Shown here in pieces: positions 7,960 to 17,324 of a stretch of DNA of 64,000 nucleotides. The DNA is from Endozoicomonas ascidiicola. Lineage in GTDB: Bacteria; Pseudomonadota; Gammaproteobacteria; Pseudomonadales; Endozoicomonadaceae. The stretch's first letter is position 1. The number at the start of each line of letters is the position of its first letter. The notes below the pieces were generated by a model, which worked only from the letters and a program-made list of their open reading frames with translations, was not told the DNA's origin and ran no database searches. Where the stretch lies: the NCBI RefSeq assembly GCF_001646945.1, contig NZ_LUTV01000002.1, positions 1-64,000 of the forward strand. Reading direction: 5' to 3'. The position numbers and the translations under genes are program-made.

Positions 7960-8850
7960 ATGCACTTACTCACCGAAGCTCATAACAACGACCACGTTGG
8001 TCTGAGTGAACATCAGCCTTTTGCGTCAATCGGGTGGAAGGCCGGCATTTCCGCTGAACTAAAACAAATTAATGAACACACACGTCTGGGGAAAACCAGC
8101 CATTACGGTCCTTTGCGAATTCAACGCCCTTTTTGGCCGGAGGGCAAAGATCTCGCTCACCTGTACATCCTTCATCCACCAGGAGGTTTGGTGGCTGGTG
8201 ATGAGCTTGTGCAACAGTTTTCGGTTTGCAAAGGCGCCAAAGGGTTAGTCACAACGCCAGCTGCGGGCAAAGTGTATTTTAACGGCAATGGTCAACTACA
8301 AAAGCAAATCACTGAAATTTCTGTGAGCGAAAACGGTTCTATGGAGTGGCTGCCTCAGGAAACCATTTTGTTTAATGGTGCCATTGCTGAGCTGAATACC
8401 CAGATCGAGCTCTCTGGTAATGGGCTCTATGCCGGCTGGGACATTGTCTGTCTGGGCCGAACTGCCAGTGGTGAACAGTTTATTCAAGGGCAGTTGACGC
8501 AGAATCTCCGAATCACCCGTGATCAAAAACCTATTTACCTTGAAAGGCTTCATTTTGATGCAGGCTCGTCATTTACCAATTCTTTGCTGGGGCTTCACGG
8601 GCACACCGTGTTTGGCACATTGTTAATGACCCGGGATAAGTCGCCAGACTTATCCACACTCCACAGTCTCCTCGAAGAAAAAGAATGGCATCACGTCACG
8701 GCGATCACCTGGCGTGCAGGCGTATTTATCGCCCGATATCTTGGCGACTCATCAGAACAGGCACGAAATATCTTCACTTGGCTATGGGAGCAGGAAAGGG
8801 AACGGTTCAACGGTCGTTCCGGCTGTCGCCCCCGAATCTGGAACACTTGA
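7960..8850 (+). CDS. ureD: Urease accessory protein UreD (UreH)
   Basis: Scaffold of the urease activation complex; it binds apo-urease together with UreF and UreG and helps deliver nickel. The 296 residues fit the family. Conserved features are the LRIQRPFWPEG start of the core, ILHPPGGLVAGDEL (about 69-82), TTPAAGKVYF (about 98-107) and the typical end in RPRIWNT. It is the first gene of ureDABCEFG, directly behind a sigma-54 promoter, with 28 nt before ureA. Confidence 0.94.
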   Translation: MHLLTEAHNNDHVGLSEHQPFASIGWKAGISAELKQINEHTRLGKTSHYGPLRIQRPFWPEGKDLAHLYILHPPGGLVAGDELVQQFSVCKGAKGLVTTPAAGKVYFNGNGQLQKQITEISVSENGSMEWLPQETILFNGAIAELNTQIELSGNGLYAGWDIVCLGRTASGEQFIQGQLTQNLRITRDQKPIYLERLHFDAGSSFTNSLLGLHGHTVFGTLLMTRDKSPDLSTLHSLLEEKEWHHVTAITWRAGVFIARYLGDSSEQARNIFTWLWEQERERFNGRSGCRPRIWNT

Positions 8851-8878
8851 TTAATACAAAAAGAAACAGGATGCACTG

Positions 8879-9181
8879 ATGGAACTGACTCCAAGAGAAA
8901 AAGACAAACTGCTGTTATATACCGCTGCACTAGTTGCCGAACGTCGTTTACATCGAGGCGTGAAACTGAACTATCCGGAATCCATTGCTCTGATCTCCAT
9001 GCACATTATGGAAGGAGCAAGGGATGGAAAAACCGTTGCCCAGTTAATGAATGAGGGTAGAGAAGTCATTTGTCGTGAACAGGTGATGGAAGGCATTCCC
9101 GAAATGGTGCCTGAGGTTCAGGTGGAAGCCACCTTTCCTGACGGTACCAAATTGGTCACTGTCCATAATCCAATTGCTTGA
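8879..9181 (+). CDS. ureA: Urease gamma subunit UreA
   Basis: Smallest structural subunit of the cytoplasmic nickel enzyme urease (urea to ammonia and carbamate), 100 residues as usual. It starts [13 protein letters not shown] and carries [14 protein letters not shown] and [20 protein letters not shown], all family hallmarks. It precedes ureB by 9 nt. Confidence 0.96.
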   Translation: MELTPREKDKLLLYTAALVAERRLHRGVKLNYPESIALISMHIMEGARDGKTVAQLMNEGREVICREQVMEGIPEMVPEVQVEATFPDGTKLVTVHNPIA

Positions 9182-9190
9182 GGAATCAAC

Positions 9191-9511
9191 ATGATACCCG
9201 GAGAACTGATTGCCTCTTCAGAGCCAATTGAAATCAATGTCGGCCGTGAAACCTTGATGCTGTCTGTGGCGAACACTGGTGATCGCCCGGTTCAGGTAGG
9301 TTCGCACTATCACTTTTACGAAACCAACCCTGCACTCTCATTTGAGCGTGAGCAGACTCTGGGATTTCGGCTGAATATTCCAGCAGGTACCGCTGTTCGA
9401 TTTGAACCGGGACAGGATCGACAGGTTGAGCTGGTTCGCTATGCCGGTAAACACCAGATTTATGGTTTTCGTGGTGACGTTATGGGCAAGCTTCAGGGAG
9501 AACAGAAATGA
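9191..9511 (+). CDS. ureB: Urease beta subunit UreB
   Basis: Structural urease subunit, 106 residues. It starts MIPGELI and contains the family signature [17 protein letters not shown] (about 36-52), followed by [17 protein letters not shown]. Its stop overlaps the ureC start (ATGA), implying translational coupling. Confidence 0.96.
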   Translation: MIPGELIASSEPIEINVGRETLMLSVANTGDRPVQVGSHYHFYETNPALSFEREQTLGFRLNIPAGTAVRFEPGQDRQVELVRYAGKHQIYGFRGDVMGKLQGEQK

Positions 9512-11241
9512 AAAACGACCATGACATCACGAAAAGAACCCTGATGGACCGGCAAACCTATGTGGATATGTTTGGTCCAACCGTAGGCGACAAAGTTCGT
9601 CTTGGTGATACAGAGTTATTTATCAGCCCTGAGAAGGACTTCACCGTTTATGGCGATGAAGTGAAATTTGGCGGCGGAAAAGTGATTCGCGATGGTATGG
9701 GACAGAGCCAGCAACCAGAAGCGTTTGTCGTAGACACTGTCATCACCAATGCCTTGATTCTTGACCATTGGGGCATTGTAAAAGCCGATATTGGCATCAA
9801 AGGCGGACGCATCGAGCGCATTGGTAAAGCCGGTAATCCGGATGTGCAGGAAGGTGTGGATATCATTATCGGCCCTGGTACCGAGGTGATTGCAGGGGAA
9901 GGGCAGATCGTGACTGCTGGCGGTGTTGATGCTCACATCCATTTTATTTGCCCTCAACAAATTGAAGAAGCGCTGACGTCTGGCGTCACCACCATGCTCG
10001 GCGGTGGCACAGGTCCAGCGACGGGTACCAACGCCACGACTTGTACTCCGGGCAGCTGGCATATCAGCACAATGTTGAAAGCGGTGGACAATTTGCCAAT
10101 GAACATTGGCTTTCTGGGTAAGGGCAACGGTAGTTTGCCGGAAGCACTGGAAGAGCAAGTGCAAGCCGGCGCTATGGGGTTAAAACTTCATGAAGACTGG
10201 GGAACAACGCCGGCCTCCATCGACTGTTGTCTAACCGTTGCCGAGAAATACGACATTCAGGTAGCAATTCATACCGATACATTGAATGAATCGGGCTTTG
10301 TGGAAGATACTCTGGCCGCTTTCAAAGGACGAGTTATCCATACCTATCATACCGAAGGTGCTGGCGGTGGCCATGCTCCGGACATTATCAAGGCCTGCGG
10401 TGAAAGCTATGTACTGCCATCGTCTACTAATCCCACAAGACCTTACACCATCAATACCGTTGATGAACATCTGGATATGCTGATGGTCTGCCATCATCTT
10501 GATCCAAATATTCCTGAAGACGTAGCTTTTGCAGACTCACGAATTCGCCGTGAAACCATTGCCGCAGAAGACATTCTTCATGACCTTGGCGCCTTCAGCA
10601 TGATTGCTTCCGACTCCCAGGCCATGGGCAGAGTTGGCGAAGTGATCAGCAGAACCTGGCAGACCGCCCACAAAATGAAAGTCCAGCGTGGTTTATTGCC
10701 TGAAGATGCAATGGCGGAAGTGGATAACTTTCGTGCCCGTCGTTACGTTGCCAAATACACAATCAATCCTGCACTGACTCACGGTATCGCCCATGAGGTG
10801 GGCTCTGTTGAACCGGGCAAGCTGGCGGATCTGGTGTTATGGAAACCCGCTTTCTTTGGCGCCAAACCCTCTCTGGTTCTGAAAGGTGGTGCGATTGCAA
10901 CAGCACCGATGGGGGATCCAAACGCATCTATTCCAACACCGCAACCCGTTCACTACCGGCCGATGTTTGCGGCCATGGGACAGGCTGCAGCAGCTACTTC
11001 ACTGTCGTTTGTTTCCAAGGCCGCTCTGGATGCCGAGATTGGTGAAAAGCTGGGTTTGAAGAAAACACTCTCCGCAGTGAAAGGCACTCGCACAGTAAAA
11101 AAGAAAGACATGGTGCTGAACACATGGCAGCCAGAGATGGAAGTGGATCCGGAAACCTATGAGGTGCGAGCTAATGGTGAGCTGCTCACCTGTGAACCGC
11201 TTGATGTTGTGCCCCTTGCTCAGCGCTATTTCCTTTTCTAA
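9508..11241 (+). CDS. ureC: Urease alpha (catalytic) subunit UreC
   Basis: Catalytic subunit with the bi-nickel centre. Visible active-site elements are the His pair in [12 protein letters not shown] (about 136-147), the carbamylated Lys in [15 protein letters not shown] (about 222-236), and metal/substrate His residues in [13 protein letters not shown] and [14 protein letters not shown]. The mobile flap Cys/His is [16 protein letters not shown] (about 328-343). At 577 residues it is slightly longer than most (about 567) because of about 12 extra N-terminal residues. ATG 9508 has GGGAGA upstream and overlaps the ureB stop; an internal ATG at 9544 is the alternative. Confidence 0.97.
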   Translation: MKNDHDITKRTLMDRQTYVDMFGPTVGDKVRLGDTELFISPEKDFTVYGDEVKFGGGKVIRDGMGQSQQPEAFVVDTVITNALILDHWGIVKADIGIKGGRIERIGKAGNPDVQEGVDIIIGPGTEVIAGEGQIVTAGGVDAHIHFICPQQIEEALTSGVTTMLGGGTGPATGTNATTCTPGSWHISTMLKAVDNLPMNIGFLGKGNGSLPEALEEQVQAGAMGLKLHEDWGTTPASIDCCLTVAEKYDIQVAIHTDTLNESGFVEDTLAAFKGRVIHTYHTEGAGGGHAPDIIKACGESYVLPSSTNPTRPYTINTVDEHLDMLMVCHHLDPNIPEDVAFADSRIRRETIAAEDILHDLGAFSMIASDSQAMGRVGEVISRTWQTAHKMKVQRGLLPEDAMAEVDNFRARRYVAKYTINPALTHGIAHEVGSVEPGKLADLVLWKPAFFGAKPSLVLKGGAIATAPMGDPNASIPTPQPVHYRPMFAAMGQAAAATSLSFVSKAALDAEIGEKLGLKKTLSAVKGTRTVKKKDMVLNTWQPEMEVDPETYEVRANGELLTCEPLDVVPLAQRYFLF

Positions 11242-11265
11242 ACAATTATTCAAACAGGATCGTTT

Positions 11266-11748
11266 ATGTTGAAGTTTACCGAACGCCTTTCGGAAGCGAG
11301 CAGCCATTACAGTGATGAACTTCTGCTCCCTTTCGATGAACGTAAGCGTGGGCGCTTGAAGGCTGTCACCCGAAATGGTCAGCAAGCTGGTATTTTCATT
11401 GAACGTGGCGAAGTCATGCGTGATGGTACTCTGCTGCAAGCCGAAACCGGAGAAGTGATCAGAGTCACCGCAGCGAATGAAGCCGTTACTACTGCTCGCT
11501 GCAACGACCCGTTGCTATTTGCCAGGGCCTGTTATCACTTAGGTAATCGTCACGTACCTCTGCAAATAGGCGACAATTGGCTTCGTTTTCAAATTGATCA
11601 TGTGCTGGATGAAATGGTGGTACTTCTGGGGTTGGAAGTCAGTCACGCAGAAGCGCCTTTTGAGCCAGAAAATGGCGCCTATGCCAAAGGTCATTCCCAT
11701 CAGCACGGACACGAGCCTCAAGAGCATCACCATGAGCATCACCACTGA
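11266..11748 (+). CDS. ureE: Urease nickel chaperone UreE
   Basis: Cytosolic nickel-delivery protein, 160 residues. The N-terminal peptide-binding domain includes LPFDERKRGRLKA, and the metal-binding domain includes YHLGNRHVPLQI with the conserved His (about residue 91). The C-terminal tail is His-rich (HSHQHGHEPQEHHHEHHH), a nickel store seen in enterobacterial UreE. It overlaps the ureF start by 17 nt. Confidence 0.95.
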   Translation: MLKFTERLSEASSHYSDELLLPFDERKRGRLKAVTRNGQQAGIFIERGEVMRDGTLLQAETGEVIRVTAANEAVTTARCNDPLLFARACYHLGNRHVPLQIGDNWLRFQIDHVLDEMVVLLGLEVSHAEAPFEPENGAYAKGHSHQHGHEPQEHHHEHHH

Positions 11749-12406
11749 GTCACTGTTGGGGTTGCTGCACCTCTCCAGCCCCGCATTGCCGGTGGGTGCG
11801 TTCGCCTATTCTCAGGGGCTGGAAACAGCCATTGACCGACAGTGGTGCCATAACCGGCAAACCACTGGTGACTGGATCAGTGAATTGATGCTACAGGGCA
11901 TGGCAAAACTCGACGTACCGGTTTTTCTGCGCATTTATCGTGCCTTGAAAAACCATGATCAAGAGCAGGTTATGTTCTGGAATGACACTTTACTGGCCTT
12001 TCGTGAGACTAAAGAGTTATACGACGAAGATTGTCAGGTTGGCAGAGCGTTCTGTACCTGGGTGAAATCCATGTACCCCGATGAGCCAAGAGCCGACTGG
12101 CTGATCACACCCACCCAATGCTCGATGTTTGCACTGTCCAGTCTATTGGGAAGCATTGATGAGCAAAGTGCCGTCATTGGTTTGCTGTGGTCCTGGTGTG
12201 AAAATCAGGTAACAGCCGCGACAAAAGCAGTGCCCCTTGGGCAAACCGATGCCCAGCATATTCTGAAAAGACTGACCCATGAAATGGATGGCGCACTGAA
12301 TGCGGCTCATTCCCTGAACGATCATGAGATTAGCAACAACATGATGCACTACGCCATGGCCAGCAGCTGGCACGAGCATCAGTATTCCCGGTTGTTCCGA
12401 TCGTAA
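11732..12406 (+). CDS. ureF: Urease accessory protein UreF
   Basis: Activates urease with UreD and UreG; thought to act as a GTPase regulator or gate for nickel transfer. ATG 11732 gives 224 residues, the normal length, starting MSITTESLLGLLHLSSPALP, followed by the conserved VGAFAYSQGLE. A longer frame from 11594 runs through ureE in another phase and is not real N-terminal sequence. Other conserved parts are ETKELYDEDCQVGRAF and TAATKAVPLGQTDAQ. The ORF overlaps ureE and lies 24 nt before ureG. Confidence 0.93.
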   Translation: MSITTESLLGLLHLSSPALPVGAFAYSQGLETAIDRQWCHNRQTTGDWISELMLQGMAKLDVPVFLRIYRALKNHDQEQVMFWNDTLLAFRETKELYDEDCQVGRAFCTWVKSMYPDEPRADWLITPTQCSMFALSSLLGSIDEQSAVIGLLWSWCENQVTAATKAVPLGQTDAQHILKRLTHEMDGALNAAHSLNDHEISNNMMHYAMASSWHEHQYSRLFRS

Positions 12407-12430
12407 CCTGATAGAAAAAGGATAAGAATA

Positions 12431-13090
12431 ATGACACTTAACAGAACAACTCGAACCCCGCAAACGCTGCGAGTAGGCGTCGGTGGCCCTGTAGGTTCTG
12501 GCAAAACAGCATTGCTGACCAAGCTCTGTGCCGCCATGCGGGACTATTACAATCTGGCGGTTGTCACCAACGATATTTATACGAAAGAAGACGCCCAATT
12601 TTTAATGCGCAACGAAGCACTGGATGAAGATCGCATCATTGGTGTTGAGACCGGAGGCTGCCCACACACTGCCATCCGTGAAGATGCATCCATGAACCTT
12701 GCTGCCGTGGATGAACTTTGCCAACGCCATTCAGGGCTGGAACTGGTTCTGGTGGAATCTGGCGGTGATAACTTAAGCGCTACTTTCAGCCCTGAGCTCT
12801 CTGATTTGACGATTTATGTGATCGATGTGTCTGCCGGCGACAAAATACCCCGTAAAGGTGGTCCGGGCATCACCCGCTCCGATTTGCTAATTATTAATAA
12901 AACCGATCTGGCTCCCATTGTGGGCGCATCACTTGAGGTTATGGATCGGGATGCAAAAAAAATGCGTGGTGAACGACCTTTCTTTTTTACCAATCTAAAA
13001 GCGGAGGAAGGGGTTAAAGAGATTATCGATTTCATCATAGATCAAGGCATGCTGGAAGCAAAGATGCCTGAAACGGCAGAAGCCGTATAA
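12431..13090 (+). CDS. ureG: Urease GTPase UreG
   Basis: GTPase that powers nickel insertion into urease, 219 residues. It shows the P-loop [14 protein letters not shown] (about 16-29), the metal-switch region [12 protein letters not shown] (about 75-86, CPH nickel site), LVESGGDNL and the guanine motif NKTDLAP. Family length and order are normal. Confidence 0.96.
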   Translation: MTLNRTTRTPQTLRVGVGGPVGSGKTALLTKLCAAMRDYYNLAVVTNDIYTKEDAQFLMRNEALDEDRIIGVETGGCPHTAIREDASMNLAAVDELCQRHSGLELVLVESGGDNLSATFSPELSDLTIYVIDVSAGDKIPRKGGPGITRSDLLIINKTDLAPIVGASLEVMDRDAKKMRGERPFFFTNLKAEEGVKEIIDFIIDQGMLEAKMPETAEAV

Positions 13091-13125
13091 CTTTCATTCA
13101 TACAAACACTAACTGGAGAATCATA

Positions 13126-13329
13126 ATGAAAATAAAAATTCTTTCTACGAGCCTTGCTGCTTCACTGCTTTCCAGCCATGTTATGGCCCATCAGGGAGAT
13201 CATTCCGGTGGTTCTGTGATGTCATCTATCTGGCATCAAGTGACAGAACCTGACCACTTGTTGCTGGCTGGTTTAATTGCTGCGGCTATTTTTGGGGGTG
13301 TCAGAACGTATATGAAGAAGAAAAGCTGA
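13126..13329 (+). CDS. Mini-HupE/UreJ-like urease-associated membrane protein
   Basis: A 67-residue product with a signal peptide (cleavage after SSHVMA) and a mature N-terminus HQGDHSGG. It continues with WHQVTEPDHLLLAGLIAAAIFGG, one membrane span, and a KKK tail. The AH-GH-S start and the DHLL motif leading into a membrane helix resemble the first segment of HupE/UreJ nickel permeases, which usually have 6-7 spans. Here only the His-rich head and one helix exist. It is 35 nt downstream of ureG with its own RBS (CTGGAG), so it is probably the last gene of the urease operon. A role in nickel handling is inference. Confidence 0.7.
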   Translation: MKIKILSTSLAASLLSSHVMAHQGDHSGGSVMSSIWHQVTEPDHLLLAGLIAAAIFGGVRTYMKKKS

Positions 13330-13336
13330 GCCCGAA

Positions 13337-13368
13337 AAGAGTAATTGCACTCTTATGCAATTACTCTT
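13337..13368. terminator. Terminator after the urease operon
   Basis: A perfect 13-bp stem, AAGAGTAATTGCA / TGCAATTACTCTT, with a 6-nt loop. The stem overlaps the last codons of the convergent orphan gene and may serve both strands, although the T-tract is short. Confidence 0.75.
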
Positions 13369-14617
13369 GGCGTTTTACTCTACTCAGTAATGATGGTTTA
13401 GCCCCCGTTAAGGATTGCAAAGCGTTCTTAAAATCACTGGAAAGCTTTGCTGTCTGAGTATTTGTATCTTTACCGTTTAACAAACTGAGCCGCTCAATAA
13501 GGATTTTATACAACTCTCCTTCTTTATAGCCTGCCTCTGTACAGTACTGCATCAATGATCTATAAATAAACTTGTACTGCCATGATGAACCGATATCCAT
13601 ATCCGCAATTTCTTGATCTCTTTGAGCTTTCATGCCCGCAGTATCGCGAAAATCAATTTCCAATTTTTTCCCTTTTATCGTGGCGTCTTGCACTTCAACC
13701 CACTTTATCTTGCCTTCTTCCTCTACCCGAACAAAGTTACTCTCCTCTTGATCATTTTCCCTGGTTTCGAACAATGCCTCTGGGAAAATTTGGTTATGCA
13801 CATAATCAAACGCTTTAGCTGATTTTTCCAGCCAGCGAGCACCATCATTACTTAATTTTTCATTGGCATTGCGTGATAACGATTTAGCCAAGGCTTCATA
13901 ACGCCTTACTGAACCGTAGTCGCTCACCCAACGGCGCAACATATATTCCTTGAACCCTGGATCATCCTCTTTCTGAAACTCTTCGATTTTATTCTGATTG
14001 ATAAATGAGCGCATCTGCTTGATAGCTCTCTCAGGGTTACACAGGTCGACGAGGCTATGTAATGTATTGTCATTGATTGCAGCTTTTTTCCCAGAGTAGC
14101 CAAAGGATAGTGCATTAATCTGGTTTACCACTTTCTCGGTTGCCTTTACCACATTACCGCGCAATATTTCAGCAACCTGAAGACCGGTATAGCGATCATG
14201 AATATCTTCCATATCCCATACTTCATTCTCGAATTGCTTAACAAGAAGACTGAATAATTTCAGCTGCTGAACAACCTTATTCAAGCTTAGTTTTCCACCT
14301 TCCAACTCTTTTGAAAAGCCATTAATGAATTGCCGGAGAACAGTGGTGTTTTCCCAAGGGAAATTGGGGGCTACATTTTGCCATTTCTGAAATTTTTTAT
14401 CAGGCAGGTGAATCTTGAGGCTGGGCCTGACAACCATACTCTGCAATTTTTTGGCTAGCCTGGTCTTGGGATGCTTCCCGATATAACTCTTAACTTGGTT
14501 GTGACTTAAGTTGATTTTTCGCTGCTTCCACAAGCTTTTTGGCGTTATAAAAGGCTTGTACAAGAAGCGGTCAAATCCAGTGAGGATGACTCTATCATTC
14601 TGAAAAGTAATACTCAT
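13361..14617 (-). CDS. Orphan hypothetical protein, 418 residues
   Basis: I do not recognise this protein. It is a long intact frame with no signal peptide or membrane segment. It looks largely alpha-helical, with a basic N-terminal third rich in Lys and short predicted-helix stretches throughout. An acidic segment (RENDQEESNF, about 287-296) precedes a short strand-like part. The gene is monocistronic, AT-richer than the urease operon, and its 3' end overlaps the urease terminator. In this kind of genome it could be a secreted effector or a lineage-specific protein; the sequence gives no direct evidence for either. Confidence 0.75.
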   Translation of the reverse strand: MSITFQNDRVILTGFDRFLYKPFITPKSLWKQRKINLSHNQVKSYIGKHPKTRLAKKLQSMVVRPSLKIHLPDKKFQKWQNVAPNFPWENTTVLRQFINGFSKELEGGKLSLNKVVQQLKLFSLLVKQFENEVWDMEDIHDRYTGLQVAEILRGNVVKATEKVVNQINALSFGYSGKKAAINDNTLHSLVDLCNPERAIKQMRSFINQNKIEEFQKEDDPGFKEYMLRRWVSDYGSVRRYEALAKSLSRNANEKLSNDGARWLEKSAKAFDYVHNQIFPEALFETRENDQEESNFVRVEEEGKIKWVEVQDATIKGKKLEIDFRDTAGMKAQRDQEIADMDIGSSWQYKFIYRSLMQYCTEAGYKEGELYKILIERLSLLNGKDTNTQTAKLSSDFKNALQSLTGAKPSLLSRVKRQE

Positions 14618-14835
14618 CGCTTAACATCCTGTTATTGCGGCTATTCCATTTATCGCTTAGCCTTTAGTCTAACTTTCTCTTAAAAATCATAATGTTATAA
14701 AAGATAGCATTAAAACTAGCACTCTTTTGCTTCTGAACACCTAACCAGCCGGTCAGCACTGCTAACAATTGACTCAGATGATAAGATCTATTCAGAAAAA
14801 CCACTTTAATAACTATAGGCTATAAATAACTGAAC

Positions 14836-15138
14836 TCAGGCTGCATCAGAGCAACACTCTTCATACAGAAAGCCAAGCAGCTGCTGAAACAACTCAATCT
14901 GCGGGATACAAAATAGCGTTCTTCCAGCCCGCACCTGACGGACAAGCCCAGCTGAGATAAGTGCCGAGAGGTGATGAGATAGTGTAGATCCGGGAATGTT
15001 CAGCTCTTTCTGCAAATCCCCTACAGAAAGCCCTGCTTCACCAGTCTTAACCAATCTTTTATAAATAGCTAAACGCGCTGAGTGACCAAGTTCTTTAAGT
15101 ATTCTTGCATACATTTCAAGCTCGTTTACCGGCGACAT
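14836..15138 (-). CDS. ArsR/SmtB-family metal-responsive repressor (upstream partner: SO_0444-type permease)
   Basis: A 100-residue winged-helix DNA-binding protein. The recognition helix region is IPGSTLSHHLSALISAGLVRQ (about 53-73), followed by a beta-wing RAGRTLFCIP. The vicinal Cys pair EECCSDAA at the C-terminus is a plausible metal-sensing site. A longer frame starts at a TTG at 15156; ATG 15138 is preferred because GGAG lies 8 nt upstream. It is downstream of the permease gene on the same strand and separated from it by a terminator hairpin. Confidence 0.88.
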   Translation of the reverse strand: MSPVNELEMYARILKELGHSARLAIYKRLVKTGEAGLSVGDLQKELNIPGSTLSHHLSALISAGLVRQVRAGRTLFCIPQIELFQQLLGFLYEECCSDAA

Positions 15139-15155
15139 TATGCATACTCCTAACA

Positions 15156-15186
15156 AAAAGGCTGGCCTTTTCAGGGCCAGCCTTTT
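15156..15186 (-). terminator. Terminator between permease and arsR-type gene
   Basis: A strong hairpin: AAAAGGCTGGCC (15156-15167) pairs with GGCCAGCCTTTT (15175-15186), and read on the minus strand it ends in TTTTTG. It should terminate or attenuate transcription from the permease gene before the regulator gene. Confidence 0.8.
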
Positions 15187-15204
15187 CCTTACACATCAAT
15201 AAAA

Positions 15205-16299
15205 TCAGATAAAGGTCATCACAAAGCCAGCAGAAATCGCCATCGCAAAGATCACCACCAGGAAAGCGATAATCATTGGATTACGGAACAAACTTCTCAA
15301 CAAGATAACCTCAGTCAAACTCGCACCAGCACTACCGATAATCAGAGCCATCAAAGCCCCCATACCCATCCCTTTAGCTGCCAATGCAGACGCCAGAGGA
15401 ATCACAGCTTCAGCACGGATATACAGTGGCACACCAATGATCGCAGCAAATGGGATCGCCAGTGGGTTATCTGGGCCTGCGTACTGAGCAATAAAGTCCG
15501 CAGGGATAAAGCCATAAGTAAAGGCACCAATACCTACACCCAGCATCAGAATCGGGAATATCTTCTTGAACTGGCTCCAGGTTTCACCCCAAATACGACC
15601 CCAACGATCATCACTCTTAGGTTTGCTATCACCACAGGCCGTTGCACATCCGGATGCAGCAGGCGCTGGAGTGCTGTCACAACAGCTGCTTTTAGTCTCT
15701 ACCGCAGGTTTGCTATCGCAACAGCTAGTCTTAGGCGCTGGTTTACTATCACAACAACTGGCTGCTGCAGCTTCACCGTAAACCACTTCTTTACGCACAT
15801 AACGCTCAAAGCCCATTTTCTCCAGAATAAAGCCACCAGCCACAGAGACGGTCAGCGCAATCGCGAAGTAGATTACGGTAACCTTCATGCCGAAGGTAGC
15901 CAGCAGCAACCCCATAATGATTGGGTTCATCAGCGGCGAGGTAAACAGGAAGGTAATGGTTGGACCAAAACCTGCCCGAGCCTTCAGAAGACCCGTCAGC
16001 ATAGGAATGGTTGAGCAACTGCAGAACGGCGTCAGAGCGCCCAGTAAACCCGCTGAAACGTAGCCTTTACCCCCTTTGGAACCAAGGATCTTTTGAATCT
16101 TCTCTGCCGGCATGTACTCAAGAATAACGCCAATGATAAAGCTGACGACCAAGAACAAAATGGTCAACTCACCCGCCAGAAAGATAAAGGTACCAAGGGC
16201 ATTTACCAGATTCTGTGCCATGTCAGCACCGATACTGGATTCCAGAGCCGGTTTAATCACCGGGCCGATAAAATCGGTTATCTGCTGTTGTATACTCAT
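15205..16299 (-). CDS. SO_0444-type metal efflux permease (ArsP/DUF318 family) with Cys-rich loop
   Basis: Inner-membrane permease of the ArsP_1 family. Core motifs are GALTPFCSCSTIPMLTGLL (about 94-112), TSPLMNPI and, in the second half, GVPLYIRAEAVIPLA and GSAGASLTEVILL. Between the halves lies a hydrophilic loop with three repeats of the CCDSKPA type plus a final CATAC; Cys pairs of this kind mark the SO_0444 Cu/Zn efflux subgroup. ATG 16299 (364 residues) is preferred over the upstream frame start at 16401, since MSIQQQITDFIGP is the usual beginning. The neighbouring ArsR-type gene suggests metal-induced expression. Substrate (Cu/Zn versus arsenical) is not decided by sequence alone. Confidence 0.85.
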   Translation of the reverse strand: MSIQQQITDFIGPVIKPALESSIGADMAQNLVNALGTFIFLAGELTILFLVVSFIIGVILEYMPAEKIQKILGSKGGKGYVSAGLLGALTPFCSCSTIPMLTGLLKARAGFGPTITFLFTSPLMNPIIMGLLLATFGMKVTVIYFAIALTVSVAGGFILEKMGFERYVRKEVVYGEAAAASCCDSKPAPKTSCCDSKPAVETKSSCCDSTPAPAASGCATACGDSKPKSDDRWGRIWGETWSQFKKIFPILMLGVGIGAFTYGFIPADFIAQYAGPDNPLAIPFAAIIGVPLYIRAEAVIPLASALAAKGMGMGALMALIIGSAGASLTEVILLRSLFRNPMIIAFLVVIFAMAISAGFVMTFI

Positions 16300-16545
16300 A
16301 TCAATAATTCCAGAAAAATAGAAATATAAACTTAAAAAAATCCTATGCCGACCAGTCCTTTCCACCTGTTGTGGGTAAGTACCACTGTAACCAGTGATCA
16401 TCGGCTCTTAAATCTGTCGATGGGCGTATGTTAGACGCATCAAACAACAAACTCAACCATTATTCTAAAAATATGGAAATATCTTTCTTTTATCGTTTTT
16501 TGCTACCATCAAAAATCAGCTATTCAAAGCTCAAGCCCAGAGATC
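16300..16545. other. Divergent intergenic region, permease / MOSC gene
   Basis: About 245 bp of AT-rich sequence between divergent genes. It must hold both promoters, but I found no certain operator. It is punctuated by CCACCTGTTGTGGG, a small hairpin near 16365. Confidence 0.35.
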
Positions 16546-17226
16546 ATGTACCTATCATCGACTGTTCAGGAAATTCGACTTGGTAAAGTCACGAGCTGGC
16601 TTTCATTACAATCCGCCATTAAGAAACACCCTATCGAGTGCTGTCAGGTCGATTTACTGGGCATTATCGGTGATGAGCAGGCCGAGTCTTTCCACGGGGG
16701 TGCAGATCGTGCACTGCTGCAATTCGATATCAGACACTACAAGACACTGGCAGAACATTTTCCGGAATCAGCCCATCTCTTTGTACCCGGTAGCTTCGGA
16801 GAAAATCTGGTCGTCAGCGGTATGAGTGAAACAACACTCTGCATCGGCGACATCGTTACCGTTGGCAGCACCGTCTTACAGGTGACACAGCCTCGAAAAC
16901 CCTGCTACAAACTGAACTTGTGCTTTGAACAACCTGTTATTTCAAAATTTATTCAGGATCACGGTATGGGAGGCTGGTTCTATCGAATACTGATACCAGG
17001 CACCATTTCTGCCGGCGATACTATCACCGTAACGGAACGACCTGAACCGGAGTGGACTCTTGCCAAAGTTCAGCATTATCTGAATATTGAGTTGCTCAAC
17101 GAAAAGGTTATGCAGCAACTTCTCACCGTAAATCCGCTGGCACAAAATATTAAAAACACATTCCAGAAAAGACTCGAGAGCGGAGCCATTGAAGATTGGC
17201 ACCCAAGGTTGTTTACAGGCAGTTAA
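16546..17226 (+). CDS. MOSC-domain protein, YiiM family
   Basis: A 226-residue cytoplasmic protein of the E. coli YiiM type (a molybdenum-cofactor-dependent protein linked to detoxification of N-hydroxylated bases). It has GDEQAESFHGGADRALLQF (about 42-60), FGENLVVSG (about 84-92) and the conserved cofactor-ligating Cys in QPRKPCYKLN (about 115-124). The C-terminal 3-alpha region ends IEDWHPRLF, as in YiiM. It stands alone, 99 nt before a methyltransferase gene, inside a metal-resistance neighbourhood. Confidence 0.88.
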   Translation: MYLSSTVQEIRLGKVTSWLSLQSAIKKHPIECCQVDLLGIIGDEQAESFHGGADRALLQFDIRHYKTLAEHFPESAHLFVPGSFGENLVVSGMSETTLCIGDIVTVGSTVLQVTQPRKPCYKLNLCFEQPVISKFIQDHGMGGWFYRILIPGTISAGDTITVTERPEPEWTLAKVQHYLNIELLNEKVMQQLLTVNPLAQNIKNTFQKRLESGAIEDWHPRLFTGS

Positions 17227-17324
17227 TACAAGCTAGTTGGTAAAGGCAATCTGCTATAGTGGACGAAGGGTTCCCTTCATAGCGATACCATTGCTATGTT
17301 GCATTTCCTCCAGAGACTATAAAA

